This document shows positions 1 through 9,748 of a DNA stretch of 64,000 bases, piece after piece. Position numbers and translations under genes: made by a program. Position 1 is the first letter of the stretch. Every line of letters begins with the position of its first letter. The stretch spans positions 846,739 to 910,738 of the forward strand of contig NZ_LMEV01000017.1 of assembly GCF_001426505.1 (NCBI RefSeq). Direction: 5' to 3'. The DNA is from Variovorax sp. Root473 (GTDB lineage: Bacteria; Pseudomonadota; Gammaproteobacteria; Burkholderiales; Burkholderiaceae_C). Below the pieces are notes generated by a model. That model worked only from the letters and a program-made list of their open reading frames with translations, had not been told where the DNA came from and did no database searches.

Positions 1-309
1 CGGGCCACCGAGCAGTATTACCAGCGCCTGCAATCGCGGCTGGGGCTTGCGCAGGTCGATTCCTTCGTCCGCTACTACGAGGTCGCGGGCCTCGGTCATG
101 CAGTGAGCAGCGTCTTCAATGCGACGTGGGATTCGCTCACCGCCCTGGAACAGTGGGCCGAGAAGGGCGTCGCCCCCTCCGGGCAGGTGACGACCGACAC
201 GGCGGGCGTGCCCGGGCGCACCCGGCCGCTGTGCGACTACCCGAAGTGGCCGCAGTACAAGGGGTCCGGCGACGTGAGCCTCGCGGCCTCCTTCCGCTGC
301 GCCGACTGA
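1..309 (+). CDS. Tannase/feruloyl esterase family protein, C-terminal end
   Basis: The reading frame is open from the first base and stops at 307-309, so only the last 102 residues are present. The end looks like the tannase/feruloyl esterase alpha/beta hydrolase family: a VAGLGHA stretch holds the likely catalytic His (33rd visible residue), then a conserved RTRPLCDYP segment and a final YKGSGD element. Members hydrolyse ester bonds of gallate, hydroxycinnamate or terephthalate-type esters and are usually secreted. The substrate cannot be judged from this piece. It ends 18 bp before the convergent MFS gene. Confidence 0.8.
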   Translation, partial: RATEQYYQRLQSRLGLAQVDSFVRYYEVAGLGHAVSSVFNATWDSLTALEQWAEKGVAPSGQVTTDTAGVPGRTRPLCDYPKWPQYKGSGDVSLAASFRCAD

Positions 310-327
310 GCATCGGCGCGGGCCGGC

Positions 328-1548
<1,221 letters not shown>

Positions 1549-1660
1549 GGCGTTAACCCTTGAATATCGAAGCGAGCTATGAAATGTGCCCTGTAGAGAC
1601 TTGGCTTGGTAGTCCCGGGCGCCGCACAATGCCTATACGCTGAATGCATAAAACAAAGCC

Positions 1661-2605
1661 ATGCCCGTTTCCCCCGCCGTCGATCGCATCGAACTCATGC
1701 AGACCTTTGTCCACATCGTCGAGGCCGGCAGCCTCTCGGCGGCCGCGCTGCGGATGGGCGCGACCCAGCCCACCGTGAGCCGCCGCTTGCAGGCGCTGGA
1801 GCGCTCGCTGGGCGTGCGGCTGCTGCGCCGCTCCACGCACGCCATGAAGCTCACCGAAGACGGCGAGCGCTGCTACGAGGGCGCGCGGGAACTGATCGCC
1901 AGCTGGCGCGCCTTCGAGGCCGACCTGCGCGGCGTGGGCGACGAGCCCGAGGGCACGTTGCGCGTGGTGGCGCCGCATGCACTGGGGCAGCTGCTGCTGG
2001 TGGGGCCGCTGGCCGACTACCTGCGCGCCTATCCGCGCGTGTCGGTCGAATGGCTGCTGCACGACCGCCGGCCCGACTTCATTGCCGAGGGGGTCGATTG
2101 CGCGATCCAGGTCGGCGAGGTGACTGACACCATGGCCGTGGCCATCAAGCTTTCGGAGGTGCCGCGTGTGGTGGTGGCCGCGCCGTCGGTGCTGGAAGGA
2201 CGCAATCCGCCCACGCACGCCTCGGAGCTGGCCGAGTTGCCGTGGCTCGCGCTGCGCACCTTCTATCGCAATGAGGTGCAGCTCACCCACCGGCCGAGCG
2301 GCGAGCTCGCGCGCGTGCCGATCCGCCCGCGCATGAGCACCGACAGCCTCTACGCGCTGCACAGCGCGGCGGTCATGGGGCTCGGCGCCTGCATCGGCTC
2401 GGCCTGGCTCATGAACGACGACATCGCCGCCGGCCGGCTGGTGCAACTGGTGCCGCAATGGCATGCGGCGCCGCTGCCCGTGTACCTGACCTATTCGCCC
2501 GCGCGTTTCCAGCCGGCGCGCTTGCGCCGCTTCATCGAGATGGTGCGCCTGGCCATGGCCGACCCGACGGGCCGCGCCTGGGAGGTCAGGGCGTCGTCGG
2601 CTTGA
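1661..2605 (+). CDS. LysR family transcriptional regulator
   Basis: A 314-residue protein with an N-terminal winged helix-turn-helix (residues about 10-70, including SLSAAALRMGATQPTVSRRL) and a periplasmic-binding-protein-like effector domain, the standard LysR architecture and length. It sits divergently from the MFS gene across 112 bp, a classic LysR target layout. In that gap an ATGC/GCAT inverted repeat (1629-1632 and 1646-1649) containing a T-N11-A spacing is a possible binding box, weakly supported. Its last 20 bp overlap the tail of the convergent TetR gene. The effector is unknown. Confidence 0.9.
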   Translation: MPVSPAVDRIELMQTFVHIVEAGSLSAAALRMGATQPTVSRRLQALERSLGVRLLRRSTHAMKLTEDGERCYEGARELIASWRAFEADLRGVGDEPEGTLRVVAPHALGQLLLVGPLADYLRAYPRVSVEWLLHDRRPDFIAEGVDCAIQVGEVTDTMAVAIKLSEVPRVVVAAPSVLEGRNPPTHASELAELPWLALRTFYRNEVQLTHRPSGELARVPIRPRMSTDSLYALHSAAVMGLGACIGSAWLMNDDIAAGRLVQLVPQWHAAPLPVYLTYSPARFQPARLRRFIEMVRLAMADPTGRAWEVRASSA

Positions 2606-3272
2606 TGCCGCAGCCGCCCAGCACGAAGGCCACCAGTTCCCGCGCGATCGGTTCGCGGTCGATCGGCGCCTCGGGCGGCAGGCCCAGCATCACGCGGGTC
2701 TGGATCGCGTAGTCGGCGTAGCTCTGGGTCATGGCCCAGATGTGCATCAGCAGCAGGCGCGCATCGAGCGGGCGCATCTGGCCGCGCGCGATCCAGCCGT
2801 TGATGATGTCGACCTTCTTCTGCGTCCAGGCCTGCGCGTTGGGCCAGTAGCGGTCGAGGTTGCGGCCGCCGTCGAGCACTTCGCGCGTGAAGATGCGCGA
2901 GATCTCGGGGTTGTCGAATGCGTGGTCGAGCTTCTTGCGGATGTAGTCGCCCAGCACCGTGGCCGGGCCGCTGGCCTCCTCGAACGAGAACACCACCTTC
3001 CAGGCATGCAGCACCTGCATCAGCAGCTCTTCGTAGAGCTCTTCCTTGCCGGCGATGTAGTAGTGCAGCTGGGGCTTGGTGAGGCCGGCGCGCGCCGCGA
3101 TGGCCTGCGTCGAGGTGCCCTTCAGGCCGTGCAGGCTGAACTCGGTCACCGCCGCCGTGCGGATGGCCGCCATGATGCGTTCCCGCCCCGGCCGCGCACG
3201 CGACAGCGGGCCATCGGGCGCGGGCATTTCCTGGGCGATGGCGGGGGGCGCGGAGGCGGTGTCGACGTTCAT
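2586..3272 (-). CDS. TetR/AcrR family regulator, RutR-like
   Basis: A TetR-type repressor of 228 residues. The helix-turn-helix lies at about residues 52-76 (TSTQAIAARAGLTKPQLHYY), followed by an all-helical ligand domain whose layout recalls RutR, the uracil/thymine-responsive regulator of pyrimidine breakdown. I chose the ATG at 3270-3272; an upstream in-frame start at 3389 would add 39 poorly conserved residues, and neither start has a good ribosome site. It is divergent from the iclR-like gene, and the shared gap holds a strong dyad (3429-3458). It may regulate the catabolic genes that follow; the RutR resemblance is from memory of the family. Confidence 0.8.
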   Translation of the reverse strand: MNVDTASAPPAIAQEMPAPDGPLSRARPGRERIMAAIRTAAVTEFSLHGLKGTSTQAIAARAGLTKPQLHYYIAGKEELYEELLMQVLHAWKVVFSFEEASGPATVLGDYIRKKLDHAFDNPEISRIFTREVLDGGRNLDRYWPNAQAWTQKKVDIINGWIARGQMRPLDARLLLMHIWAMTQSYADYAIQTRVMLGLPPEAPIDREPIARELVAFVLGGCGIKPTTP

Positions 3273-3428
3273 GGGCTTGAAGGCAGCGTGGCCCGGTCGA
3301 TGGTAATCCGTCGGCACCAACGGCGGCTTTGGTCCGTTGCCTTGCGGGCGGATCAGGGCGTCGTCGTCGCGCACCTCGGGCTCGGACATGTCGGCCGTGC
3401 GACCGGCTTCCTTGATGTTCTAAAAAAT

Positions 3429-3458
3429 GTCAACATCAGTGTAAACACTGTTTTTGAC
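3429..3458. promoter_or_regulatory. 30-bp operator-like dyad between tetR-like and iclR-like genes
   Basis: Outer arms GTCAA (3429-3433) and TTGAC (3454-3458) and inner arms CAGTGT (3437-3442) and ACACTG (3445-3450) share one centre at 3443.5. It matches the dyad at 11832-11861 at 23 of 30 positions, so a common regulator is likely. The inner TGT-AA-ACA core fits FCD-type GntR sites. On the minus strand TTGACA (3433-3428) equals a consensus -35 box, but no convincing -10 follows it. Confidence 0.7.
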
Positions 3459-3542
3459 GCATGCTTTGTCGCAGACCATCTGCGGCCAGATCGCGCGCCG
3501 GACGGGCAGGCCAAATGGCACGCAATTTGCACAAGGCACGCC

Positions 3543-4364
3543 ATGACAGCCAGCTCGCCGCGCACCTCCGCCAAGACCCCCAAGGTCACCCGCATCGACC
3601 GCGACAACGACAGCACGGTGCAGTCGCTCACGCGCGCCATGCAGTTGCTCGAACTCCTCGCGGAGGACGACGAAGGCTTCCGGCTGGTCGACATCGCCGC
3701 GCACACGGGCCTGTCGTCGTCGACCGCGCACCGGCTGCTCACCACGCTGGAGCAGCGGCGCTTCGTGCAGTTCGATCGCGAGACGAACCTCTGGTACGTG
3801 GGCGTGCGCTGCTTCTCGGTGGGCTCGGCTTTCGGTCGGCGCCGGCGCATCGCGCACCTGGCGTTGCCGGTGATGCGTCGGCTGCGCGACAGCACCGGCG
3901 AAAGCATCAACCTGGGGATCGCCGACCTGGGCGACATCGTCTTCGTCACGCAGATCGAGAGCCGCGAATTGATGCGTGCCATCGGCAAGCCGGGCTTTCG
4001 TGCACCGCTGCATGGCACTGCGATGGGGCAGGCGATCCTGGCGGCGATGTCCGAGGAGGACGTGCTGCAGTACCTGCGCACCTACGGCTTGCCCAAGCTC
4101 ACGAACAACACGATCGCGCGCGCCTCGCGGCTGCACGAAACGCTGGGCGAAGTGCGCCGTGCGGGTCATGCGATCGACGACGAGCAGAACGCCGTCGGGC
4201 TGCGCTGCATTGCCGCGGCCATCCGCGACGAGCATGGCCAGCCCTTCGGCGCGATCTCGCTGGTCGGCCCGACGCAGCGCATCAAGAGCACCGATTTCCT
4301 TCACCTGGGCGCCACCGTGCGTGCCGCCGCCGACGAGATCACCGCGGCCTACGGCGGTCGCTGA
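3543..4364 (+). CDS. IclR family transcriptional regulator
   Basis: A 273-residue IclR-type regulator: winged helix-turn-helix at about residues 26-85 (LVDIAAHTGLSSSTAHRLL), then the GAF-like IclR ligand domain with the typical GTAMGQAILA and later RCIAAAIRDEHG segments. The start ATG at 3543 gives the usual family length; the frame stays open far upstream but that part is antisense to the TetR gene. IclR proteins often control aromatic or ureide catabolism and lie beside the genes they regulate, here the TRAP transporter starting at 4548. A 10-bp palindrome (AAACCGGTTT, 4422-4431) just downstream is a possible site. Confidence 0.9.
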   Translation: MTASSPRTSAKTPKVTRIDRDNDSTVQSLTRAMQLLELLAEDDEGFRLVDIAAHTGLSSSTAHRLLTTLEQRRFVQFDRETNLWYVGVRCFSVGSAFGRRRRIAHLALPVMRRLRDSTGESINLGIADLGDIVFVTQIESRELMRAIGKPGFRAPLHGTAMGQAILAAMSEEDVLQYLRTYGLPKLTNNTIARASRLHETLGEVRRAGHAIDDEQNAVGLRCIAAAIRDEHGQPFGAISLVGPTQRIKSTDFLHLGATVRAAADEITAAYGGR

Positions 4365-4442
4365 AGCGCCTGCGCCTGCAGCGCGTCTTCCACTGGCGCA
4401 ACGCGCCAAGTGCTTGATTCCAAACCGGTTTTTTCGACCGTC

Positions 4443-4470
4443 CCGCGCAGCGGAATAGTCCGCTGCGCGG
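4443..4470. other. Perfect 12-bp stem-loop in the dctP leader
   Basis: CCGCGCAGCGGA (4443-4454) and its exact reverse complement (4459-4470) enclose a 4-base ATAG loop. No T-run follows on either strand, so it is not a standard terminator. It lies 77 bp before the dctP start and could be an mRNA-stability or attenuation element of the TRAP operon, or a dispersed REP-like repeat; I saw no second copy in the window. Confidence 0.6.
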
Positions 4471-4547
4471 CGCCGCTGCGGGATTCAATGGCACGTCTTC
4501 TTTCGATGCCGCGCTGTTTCCCACCCACCTCTTCGCTGGAGTTTTTC

Positions 4548-5603
4548 ATGCCGTTCCACCCTCGCTTCAAGTCTTTCGCCACAGTTGTCCTGGCCGCGGT
4601 GCTCGCGTTGCCCGCGGCCCACGCGCAAGACCGCATCAAGATGAAAGCCATCGGCCAGCCGCTGGCCACCGGCCTGCTCCAGAAGAACAAGGAGCAGCCG
4701 TTCTTCGAGAACTTCGCGGCCCGCACCGGGTTGCCGATCGATGTCGACTACAAGCCCATCGACACGCTGGGCATCAAGGACACCGAGCAGCTGCGCGTGA
4801 TGAAGGCGGGTCTGTTCGACCTCGTGTCGCTGCGCGTGTCGCAGAACTCGCGCGACGAGCCCACGATCCTCGGCCTGGACCTGGTCGGCGCGGCGCCCGA
4901 CTACGCCACCGGCCGCAAGGTGGCCAAGGCCTATTTCGACACGGTCGATGCGCGCCTGCAGGCGCAGTTCGGCGTGAAGCTGCTGGCCGTGTGGCCCTTC
5001 GGCCCGCAGATTCTTTTCTGCAAGAAGCCGATCAGCAGGCTGGCCGACATCAAGGGCCTGAAGGTCCGGGTGTACGACCAGAACCTGGCCAAGTTCATCG
5101 AGATGGTGGGCGGCACGCCGGTGCCGGTGTCCTTCGCCGACACGCACCAGTCGCTGTCGCTGGGCGTGGTCGACTGCGCCATCACAGGGCCCAGTTCGGC
5201 CAACTCGGCGGGCTGGCCGGAGGTGACGACACACCAGATGCCGATCGGCTTCCAGATGGCGTTGAACGGCTACGGCATGACGATGAAGTCGTGGAACGCG
5301 CTGGCGCCCGATGCCAAGCTCAAGATGAAGCAGGCCTTCGACACGCTGAGCGACGACATGTGGAAGTACTCCGAAGAGCTCTTCAAGGACGCGCTGAACT
5401 GCAACGCCGGCAAGGACCCGTGCACCACCGGCAAGAAGTTCAAGCTGATCGACGTGCCCGTCGCGCCCGCCGACACCGAACTGCTGCGCGGCGCCGTCAC
5501 CAAGGTGTCGCTGCCGGTGTGGGCGGAGGTGTGCAACAAGTCGAACCCAAGCTGCCTGAAGACCTGGCAGGCGACGGTGGCACCGGTGCTGGGCCTGCAA
5601 TGA
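4548..5603 (+). CDS. dctP: TRAP transporter substrate-binding protein (DctP family)
   Basis: A 351-residue periplasmic binding protein. Residues 1-26 form a Sec signal peptide ending AAHAQ. The mature part has the DctP fold features, including a gate-region Arg segment (LKVRVYDQNLAKF) and FADTHQSLSLGVVDC where the family reads out the ligand. The ATG at 4548 has GGAG six bases upstream and places the signal peptide at the terminus. It captures an organic acid or similar anion and delivers it to the DctQM membrane pair, whose genes overlap directly downstream. Several late Cys residues (CNAGKDPC, CNKSNPSC) suggest disulfides. The ligand is unknown. Confidence 0.9.
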   Translation: MPFHPRFKSFATVVLAAVLALPAAHAQDRIKMKAIGQPLATGLLQKNKEQPFFENFAARTGLPIDVDYKPIDTLGIKDTEQLRVMKAGLFDLVSLRVSQNSRDEPTILGLDLVGAAPDYATGRKVAKAYFDTVDARLQAQFGVKLLAVWPFGPQILFCKKPISRLADIKGLKVRVYDQNLAKFIEMVGGTPVPVSFADTHQSLSLGVVDCAITGPSSANSAGWPEVTTHQMPIGFQMALNGYGMTMKSWNALAPDAKLKMKQAFDTLSDDMWKYSEELFKDALNCNAGKDPCTTGKKFKLIDVPVAPADTELLRGAVTKVSLPVWAEVCNKSNPSCLKTWQATVAPVLGLQ

Positions 5604-6253
5604 ACAGCGTCGCCATGACCCGCGACCGGCAATCCGCCACGGCGGCCTCTGCGCACACTCGGCACAACGACTTCAGGGCCCGCATGGAGACCGTGCTGGC
5701 CACGGCCTTCGGCGCCATCTTCCTGGGGCTGGCCTTCGTCGTCGCCATCGAGACGATCTCGCGCAAGCTGTTCAACATCTCGCTGCAGGGCGCGGACGAG
5801 CTGGGCGGCTACGCATTGGCGGTCGGTTCGACGCTGGCCTTCAGCCTGTCGCTGCTGGGGCGCAACCACATCCGCGTGGACGTGTTCCACGAGCGCTTCT
5901 CGCCGCGCGTGCAGGCGCTGCTGAACTGGCTCTCGATCGTCTCGCTGGCGGTGTTTTCGCTGTTCATCGCCTGGGTCGCGTTCAAGGTGATCCAGGACAC
6001 GACGGCCTACCGCAGCACCGCGCAGACGCCCTGGGCCACGCCGCTGATCATTCCGCAGGGCGTGTGGTATGCGGGCCTGGTGATCTTCGCGCTCGTGGCC
6101 TGCGCGCTGGCATGGCGCGCGACGCGGCTGCTGGCCAGCGGCGACATCCGCACGCTGAACAACGACTTCCATCCGAAGAGCGCGAAGGAAGAGCTGAAGG
6201 AAGAACTCGACGATCTCAAGGCACGGCAGCACGCCGGAGGAGCCGCACCATGA
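5600..6253 (+). CDS. dctQ: TRAP transporter small permease (DctQ family)
   Basis: A 217-residue inner-membrane protein with four hydrophobic segments, the DctQ pattern. It starts at an ATGA overlap with dctP (5600-5603) and ends at an ATGA overlap with dctM (6250-6253), so the three are translationally coupled. DctQ supports assembly and coupling of the large permease to sodium-driven import. The C-terminal tail is unusually charged (KSAKEELKEELDDLKARQ) and looks like a short cytoplasmic coiled coil. The length is at the upper end for the family because of an N-terminal extension of about 30 residues. Confidence 0.88.
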   Translation: MNSVAMTRDRQSATAASAHTRHNDFRARMETVLATAFGAIFLGLAFVVAIETISRKLFNISLQGADELGGYALAVGSTLAFSLSLLGRNHIRVDVFHERFSPRVQALLNWLSIVSLAVFSLFIAWVAFKVIQDTTAYRSTAQTPWATPLIIPQGVWYAGLVIFALVACALAWRATRLLASGDIRTLNNDFHPKSAKEELKEELDDLKARQHAGGAAP

Positions 6254-7542
6254 ACATCGGCCTGATCGGATTCGCATTCTTCGCGATGCTCGCCCTGATG
6301 CTGCTTGGCCTGCCGATTGCGGTGTCGATGGCGGCCATCGGCATCATCGGCGGCATTGCCGCCTACGGCGCGCCCTTCATGGACTCGATCGCACCGGTCG
6401 TGTGGGGCGTGCAGAACGAGAGCCTGCTCACGTCGGTGCCGCTGTTCGTGCTGCTCGGCGAACTGCTGCTGCGCTCGGGCATCGCCGACCGCATGTACAT
6501 CGCGTTGTCGGCCTGGCTGGGCCGCCTGCCGGGCGGGCTGCTGCACACCAACATCGGCAGTTGTGCGTTGTTCGCGGCGACCTCGGGCTCGTCGGTGGCC
6601 ACCGCGGCCACGGTCGGCACGGTGGCACTGCCGTCGCTGCAGCGGCGAGGCTACCCGATGCGCGCGTCGCTGGGCAGCCTGGCCGCGGGCGGCACGCTGG
6701 GTATCCTGATTCCGCCGAGCGTGAACATGATCGTGTACGGCTCGCTCACCAACAACTCGATCGGCAAGCTGTTCGTGGCCGGCATCATCCCGGGCCTGCT
6801 GCTCACGCTGAGCTTCATGCTGTGGATCGCCATCTCGAGCCTGGCCAGCGGCAACGCGATGCGCGAGCCCAAGGTACCGCTGCGCGAGCGGCTGCGCGTG
6901 CTGGTGCACCTGGTGCCGCCGGCGGTGGTGTTCGGCATCGTGATGGGGAGCCTGTACTTCGGCATCGCCACGGCGGCCGAGAGCGCGGCGCTGGGCGTGC
7001 TCGCGGCGCTGGGCTTCGTCTGGCAGTCGGGCAAGCTCAACTGGGAGCTGCTGCGCAACTGCTTCATCTCGACGGCGCGCGTGAGCGGCATGATCTTGCT
7101 GATCGTCGTGGCCGCCTTCATCCTCAATCTGACGGTGAGCCTCACGGGCGTGGCCGAAGCGATGACGAAGTGGGTCGCGAGCCAGGGCCTGTCGGCCACC
7201 GGGCTGATCCTGGCGCTCATCGTGTTCTACCTGGTCCTGGGCATGTTCATGGACGTGCTGTCGATGCAGGTGGCGACGATCCCGATCACCTACCCGATCG
7301 CCGTCGCGGTGGGCATCGACCCGATCTGGTTCGGCATCTTCATCGTGCTGATGTGCGAGCTGGGCCTGATCACGCCGCCGGTGGGCATGAACCTGTTCGT
7401 GGTGCATGGCATCCGTCCCGACAAGGGCGGCATCCAGGACGCGATCTGGGGTGCGCTGCCGTACGCGCTGATCATGATCGCGTTCACGCTGCTGCTGATG
7501 GCCGTGCCGCAGCTGGTGACGTGGCTGCCGGCGCACATGTGA
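6250..7542 (+). CDS. dctM: TRAP transporter large permease (DctM family)
   Basis: A 430-residue polytopic membrane protein with about twelve segments, the usual DctM length. Family landmarks are visible: SGSSVATAATVG, GTLGILIPPSVNMIVYG and the late GLITPPVGMNLFV loop. It is the sodium-coupled translocation subunit working with the DctP binding protein and DctQ. The start overlaps the dctQ stop. The amidase gene begins 11 bp downstream, so the imported compound is probably handled by the enzymes encoded next. Confidence 0.92.
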   Translation: MNIGLIGFAFFAMLALMLLGLPIAVSMAAIGIIGGIAAYGAPFMDSIAPVVWGVQNESLLTSVPLFVLLGELLLRSGIADRMYIALSAWLGRLPGGLLHTNIGSCALFAATSGSSVATAATVGTVALPSLQRRGYPMRASLGSLAAGGTLGILIPPSVNMIVYGSLTNNSIGKLFVAGIIPGLLLTLSFMLWIAISSLASGNAMREPKVPLRERLRVLVHLVPPAVVFGIVMGSLYFGIATAAESAALGVLAALGFVWQSGKLNWELLRNCFISTARVSGMILLIVVAAFILNLTVSLTGVAEAMTKWVASQGLSATGLILALIVFYLVLGMFMDVLSMQVATIPITYPIAVAVGIDPIWFGIFIVLMCELGLITPPVGMNLFVVHGIRPDKGGIQDAIWGALPYALIMIAFTLLLMAVPQLVTWLPAHM

Positions 7543-7553
7543 GGCCCGCCCCG

Positions 7554-8939
7554 ATGCACAGCACCACACCGCTCTGGCAACTCGATGCGGCGCAGCTCGC
7601 GGCCGGCTATCGCGAGGCGGCGTTCACCCCGACCGACGCGCTGCATGCCTGCCTGCAGCGCAGCGCCGAGGTCAACCCGCGGCTGAACGCACTCGTCACG
7701 CTCGACAGCGAAGGCGCCATGCACGCGGCCGAGCAAAGCACGGCGCGCTGGCGCAGCGGCCGGGCGCTGGGCGCGCTCGACGGCGTGCCCCTCACCATCA
7801 AGGACAACCTGCAGGTGCGCGGCCTGCCGACGCACTGGGGCAGCCGCGCGCTGGCCGGCGGCGTGGCCGAGCGCGACGAGCTGCCGGTGGCCAGGCTGCG
7901 CGAGGCCGGCGCCGTGATCTTCGGCAAGACCAACGTGCCCGAGTTCACGATGCAGGGCTACACCGACAACCCGGTGTTCGGCCCCACCGGCAACCCGTGG
8001 GACCCGAGGCTCACACCCGGCGGTTCGTCGGGCGGCGCGGTGGCGCTGGTGGCCGCGGGCGGATGCCCGATTGCGCTGGGCACCGACGGCGGCGGCTCGA
8101 TCCGCCGGCCGGCCTCGCACACCAACCTCGTGGGCTTCAAGCCCTCGCGCGCACGCGTGCCGCGCGGCGACGGGCTGCCGCCGATCTTTCTGGGCTTCGA
8201 GGTCGCGGGTCCGATCGCGCGCAGCGTGGCTGACGTGGCGGCGGTGATGCAGGTGATCGGCGAGCGGCCGGTGGAGGAGGGCGCGGGCCTGCAACGCGCG
8301 CGCATTCTCTTCATCCCGCGCTTCGGCGATCACCCGGTCGATCCGCAGATCGCGGCGCTGACCGAGGCGACCGCGCGCCACATGGCGGCGCTGGGTCACG
8401 AGGTCACGACGGCGCGGGAGTTCGGCCTGGTCGAGGCCGTCAACCAGCGCTGGCCGCTGCTGGCGCAGGTCGGGCTGGCGTGGCTGGTCGCGCATCCGCA
8501 GGAGCTGTCGAGCCGGCCTTTCGATCCGTCTGTGTTCGGCCCCGCGATGCAGGCGAACGCCGAGAACGGCCGCAAGGCCAGCGCGTCGGCGCTGTTCGAG
8601 CTGCTGTACGAGGCCGAGCGGCTGCGCAACACGCTCGCGCAGCTGTTCGATCGCTACGACTTCCTGCTCACGCCCGCTGCGGCCGCGCTGCCCTGGCCCG
8701 CCAGCCAGACGCATCCGACGCGCATCGACGGGCGCGAGGTCGGCCCGCGCGGCCACGCGGTGTTCGCCGGTTTTGCAAACGCCGTGGGGCTGCCCGCCAT
8801 CGCGCTGCCGTGCGGGTTTGCAGGACACCTGCCGGTCGGCGTGCAGCTCGTGGCGCGCGAAGGGGCGGACGACGCCTTGCTCGCGCTGGCGCGCTCGTTC
8901 GAACAGGCCCATCCGTGGCTGCGCTTCCCCGCGCTGTGA
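7554..8939 (+). CDS. Amidase (amidase signature family)
   Basis: A 461-residue amidase signature enzyme. The Ser-cisSer-Lys triad is intact: Lys83 in IKDN, Ser158 in GGSSGG and Ser182 in GTDGGGSIR, with the expected spacing of 24 between the two serines. It hydrolyses a carboxamide to acid and ammonia in the cytoplasm. It lies 11 bp after dctM and its stop overlaps the GTG start of the next gene, so it is part of one operon. Relatives include indoleacetamide, enantioselective and 6-aminohexanoate-type amidases; the sequence does not fix the substrate, but a maleamate- or carbamoyl-type intermediate would suit the neighbours. Confidence 0.88.
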   Translation: MHSTTPLWQLDAAQLAAGYREAAFTPTDALHACLQRSAEVNPRLNALVTLDSEGAMHAAEQSTARWRSGRALGALDGVPLTIKDNLQVRGLPTHWGSRALAGGVAERDELPVARLREAGAVIFGKTNVPEFTMQGYTDNPVFGPTGNPWDPRLTPGGSSGGAVALVAAGGCPIALGTDGGGSIRRPASHTNLVGFKPSRARVPRGDGLPPIFLGFEVAGPIARSVADVAAVMQVIGERPVEEGAGLQRARILFIPRFGDHPVDPQIAALTEATARHMAALGHEVTTAREFGLVEAVNQRWPLLAQVGLAWLVAHPQELSSRPFDPSVFGPAMQANAENGRKASASALFELLYEAERLRNTLAQLFDRYDFLLTPAAAALPWPASQTHPTRIDGREVGPRGHAVFAGFANAVGLPAIALPCGFAGHLPVGVQLVAREGADDALLALARSFEQAHPWLRFPAL

Positions 8940-9706
8940 CGCTGGCCGAGGCCGTCGCGCAGGCCTCGCCGGGCGAGGCCGCGCAGGCGCTGTGCCGCGC
9001 GCGGCGCGACGGCCGGCGTGTGATGTCGTCGATGTTGCCGCTGCAGGATCGGCGCACGGCATACGCCATCCAGGACGCGACGCTGGCGGCGCTCGGCGCG
9101 GTCGGCGGCTGGAAGGTCGGCGCGAGCGCGCCGGGCCGCGAGCTCGTGTGTGCGCCGTTGCCGGCCGAAGGGCTGGTGCCGGGCGGCGCGTCGCTGGTCG
9201 GCAGTGCATGGCATCTGCGCGGTGTCGAGGCCGAGCTTGCGTTTCGCCTGGGCGCCGACCTGCCGCCGCGCGCGACGCCCTACACGCGCGACGAGGTCGC
9301 CGATGCCATCGCGTCGGTGCTGCCCGTGATCGAGGTGGCGGAAACGCGCCTGGTCGACTGGCTCGACGCCAGCCCTTCGGCACTGCTGGCCGACCTGCTG
9401 TGCCACGGCGGCCTGGTGCTTGGCGAGCCCGCGCCTTTCGAGCGCGCGTGGCTGGACCTGTCGCAGCTCGAGGTCGTGATGCATTTCGACGGGCAGGTCG
9501 TCGCGCACACGGTCGGGGAGCACACGCACCCCGACGTCGGTGCGCTGCTCGTGTGGCTGGCCAACCAGGGCGCGGCCCGGGGCCAGGGCCTGCGCGCCGG
9601 CCAGGTCGTGACGACCGGTTCGTGCACCGGCATGTTGTTCGCCTCGCAGGGCACGGCCGTGCGGGTGCAGGTGAAAGGGCTTGCGCCGTTGCGCGCGAGC
9701 TTCTGA
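8936..9706 (+). CDS. 2-keto-4-pentenoate hydratase-like protein (MhpD family), copy 1
   Basis: A 256-residue member of the MhpD/HpcG hydratase-decarboxylase branch of the FAH superfamily. The family's likely metal ligands are present as Glu98 and Glu100 (RGVEAELAF) and Glu133 (IEVAETR), with Lys60 in GWKVG. Such enzymes add water to, or decarboxylate, 2-oxo-enoic acids. The GTG at 8936 overlaps the amidase stop (GTGA), which supports this start over an internal ATG at 9023. A second gene of the same family and exactly the same length follows, so one may have a distinct activity or the two may form a complex. Confidence 0.8.
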   Translation: MTLAEAVAQASPGEAAQALCRARRDGRRVMSSMLPLQDRRTAYAIQDATLAALGAVGGWKVGASAPGRELVCAPLPAEGLVPGGASLVGSAWHLRGVEAELAFRLGADLPPRATPYTRDEVADAIASVLPVIEVAETRLVDWLDASPSALLADLLCHGGLVLGEPAPFERAWLDLSQLEVVMHFDGQVVAHTVGEHTHPDVGALLVWLANQGAARGQGLRAGQVVTTGSCTGMLFASQGTAVRVQVKGLAPLRASF

Positions 9707-9748
9707 ATGTCTTGTTCTTTTTTCCTGGGGTCACTGGAGGCCACCGAC

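Noticed and set aside
2586..3272. Naming the TetR protein RutR
   Set aside because: The rut genes are absent and the nearby dyad has its TTGAC half-sites in the reverse order to the known RutR site.
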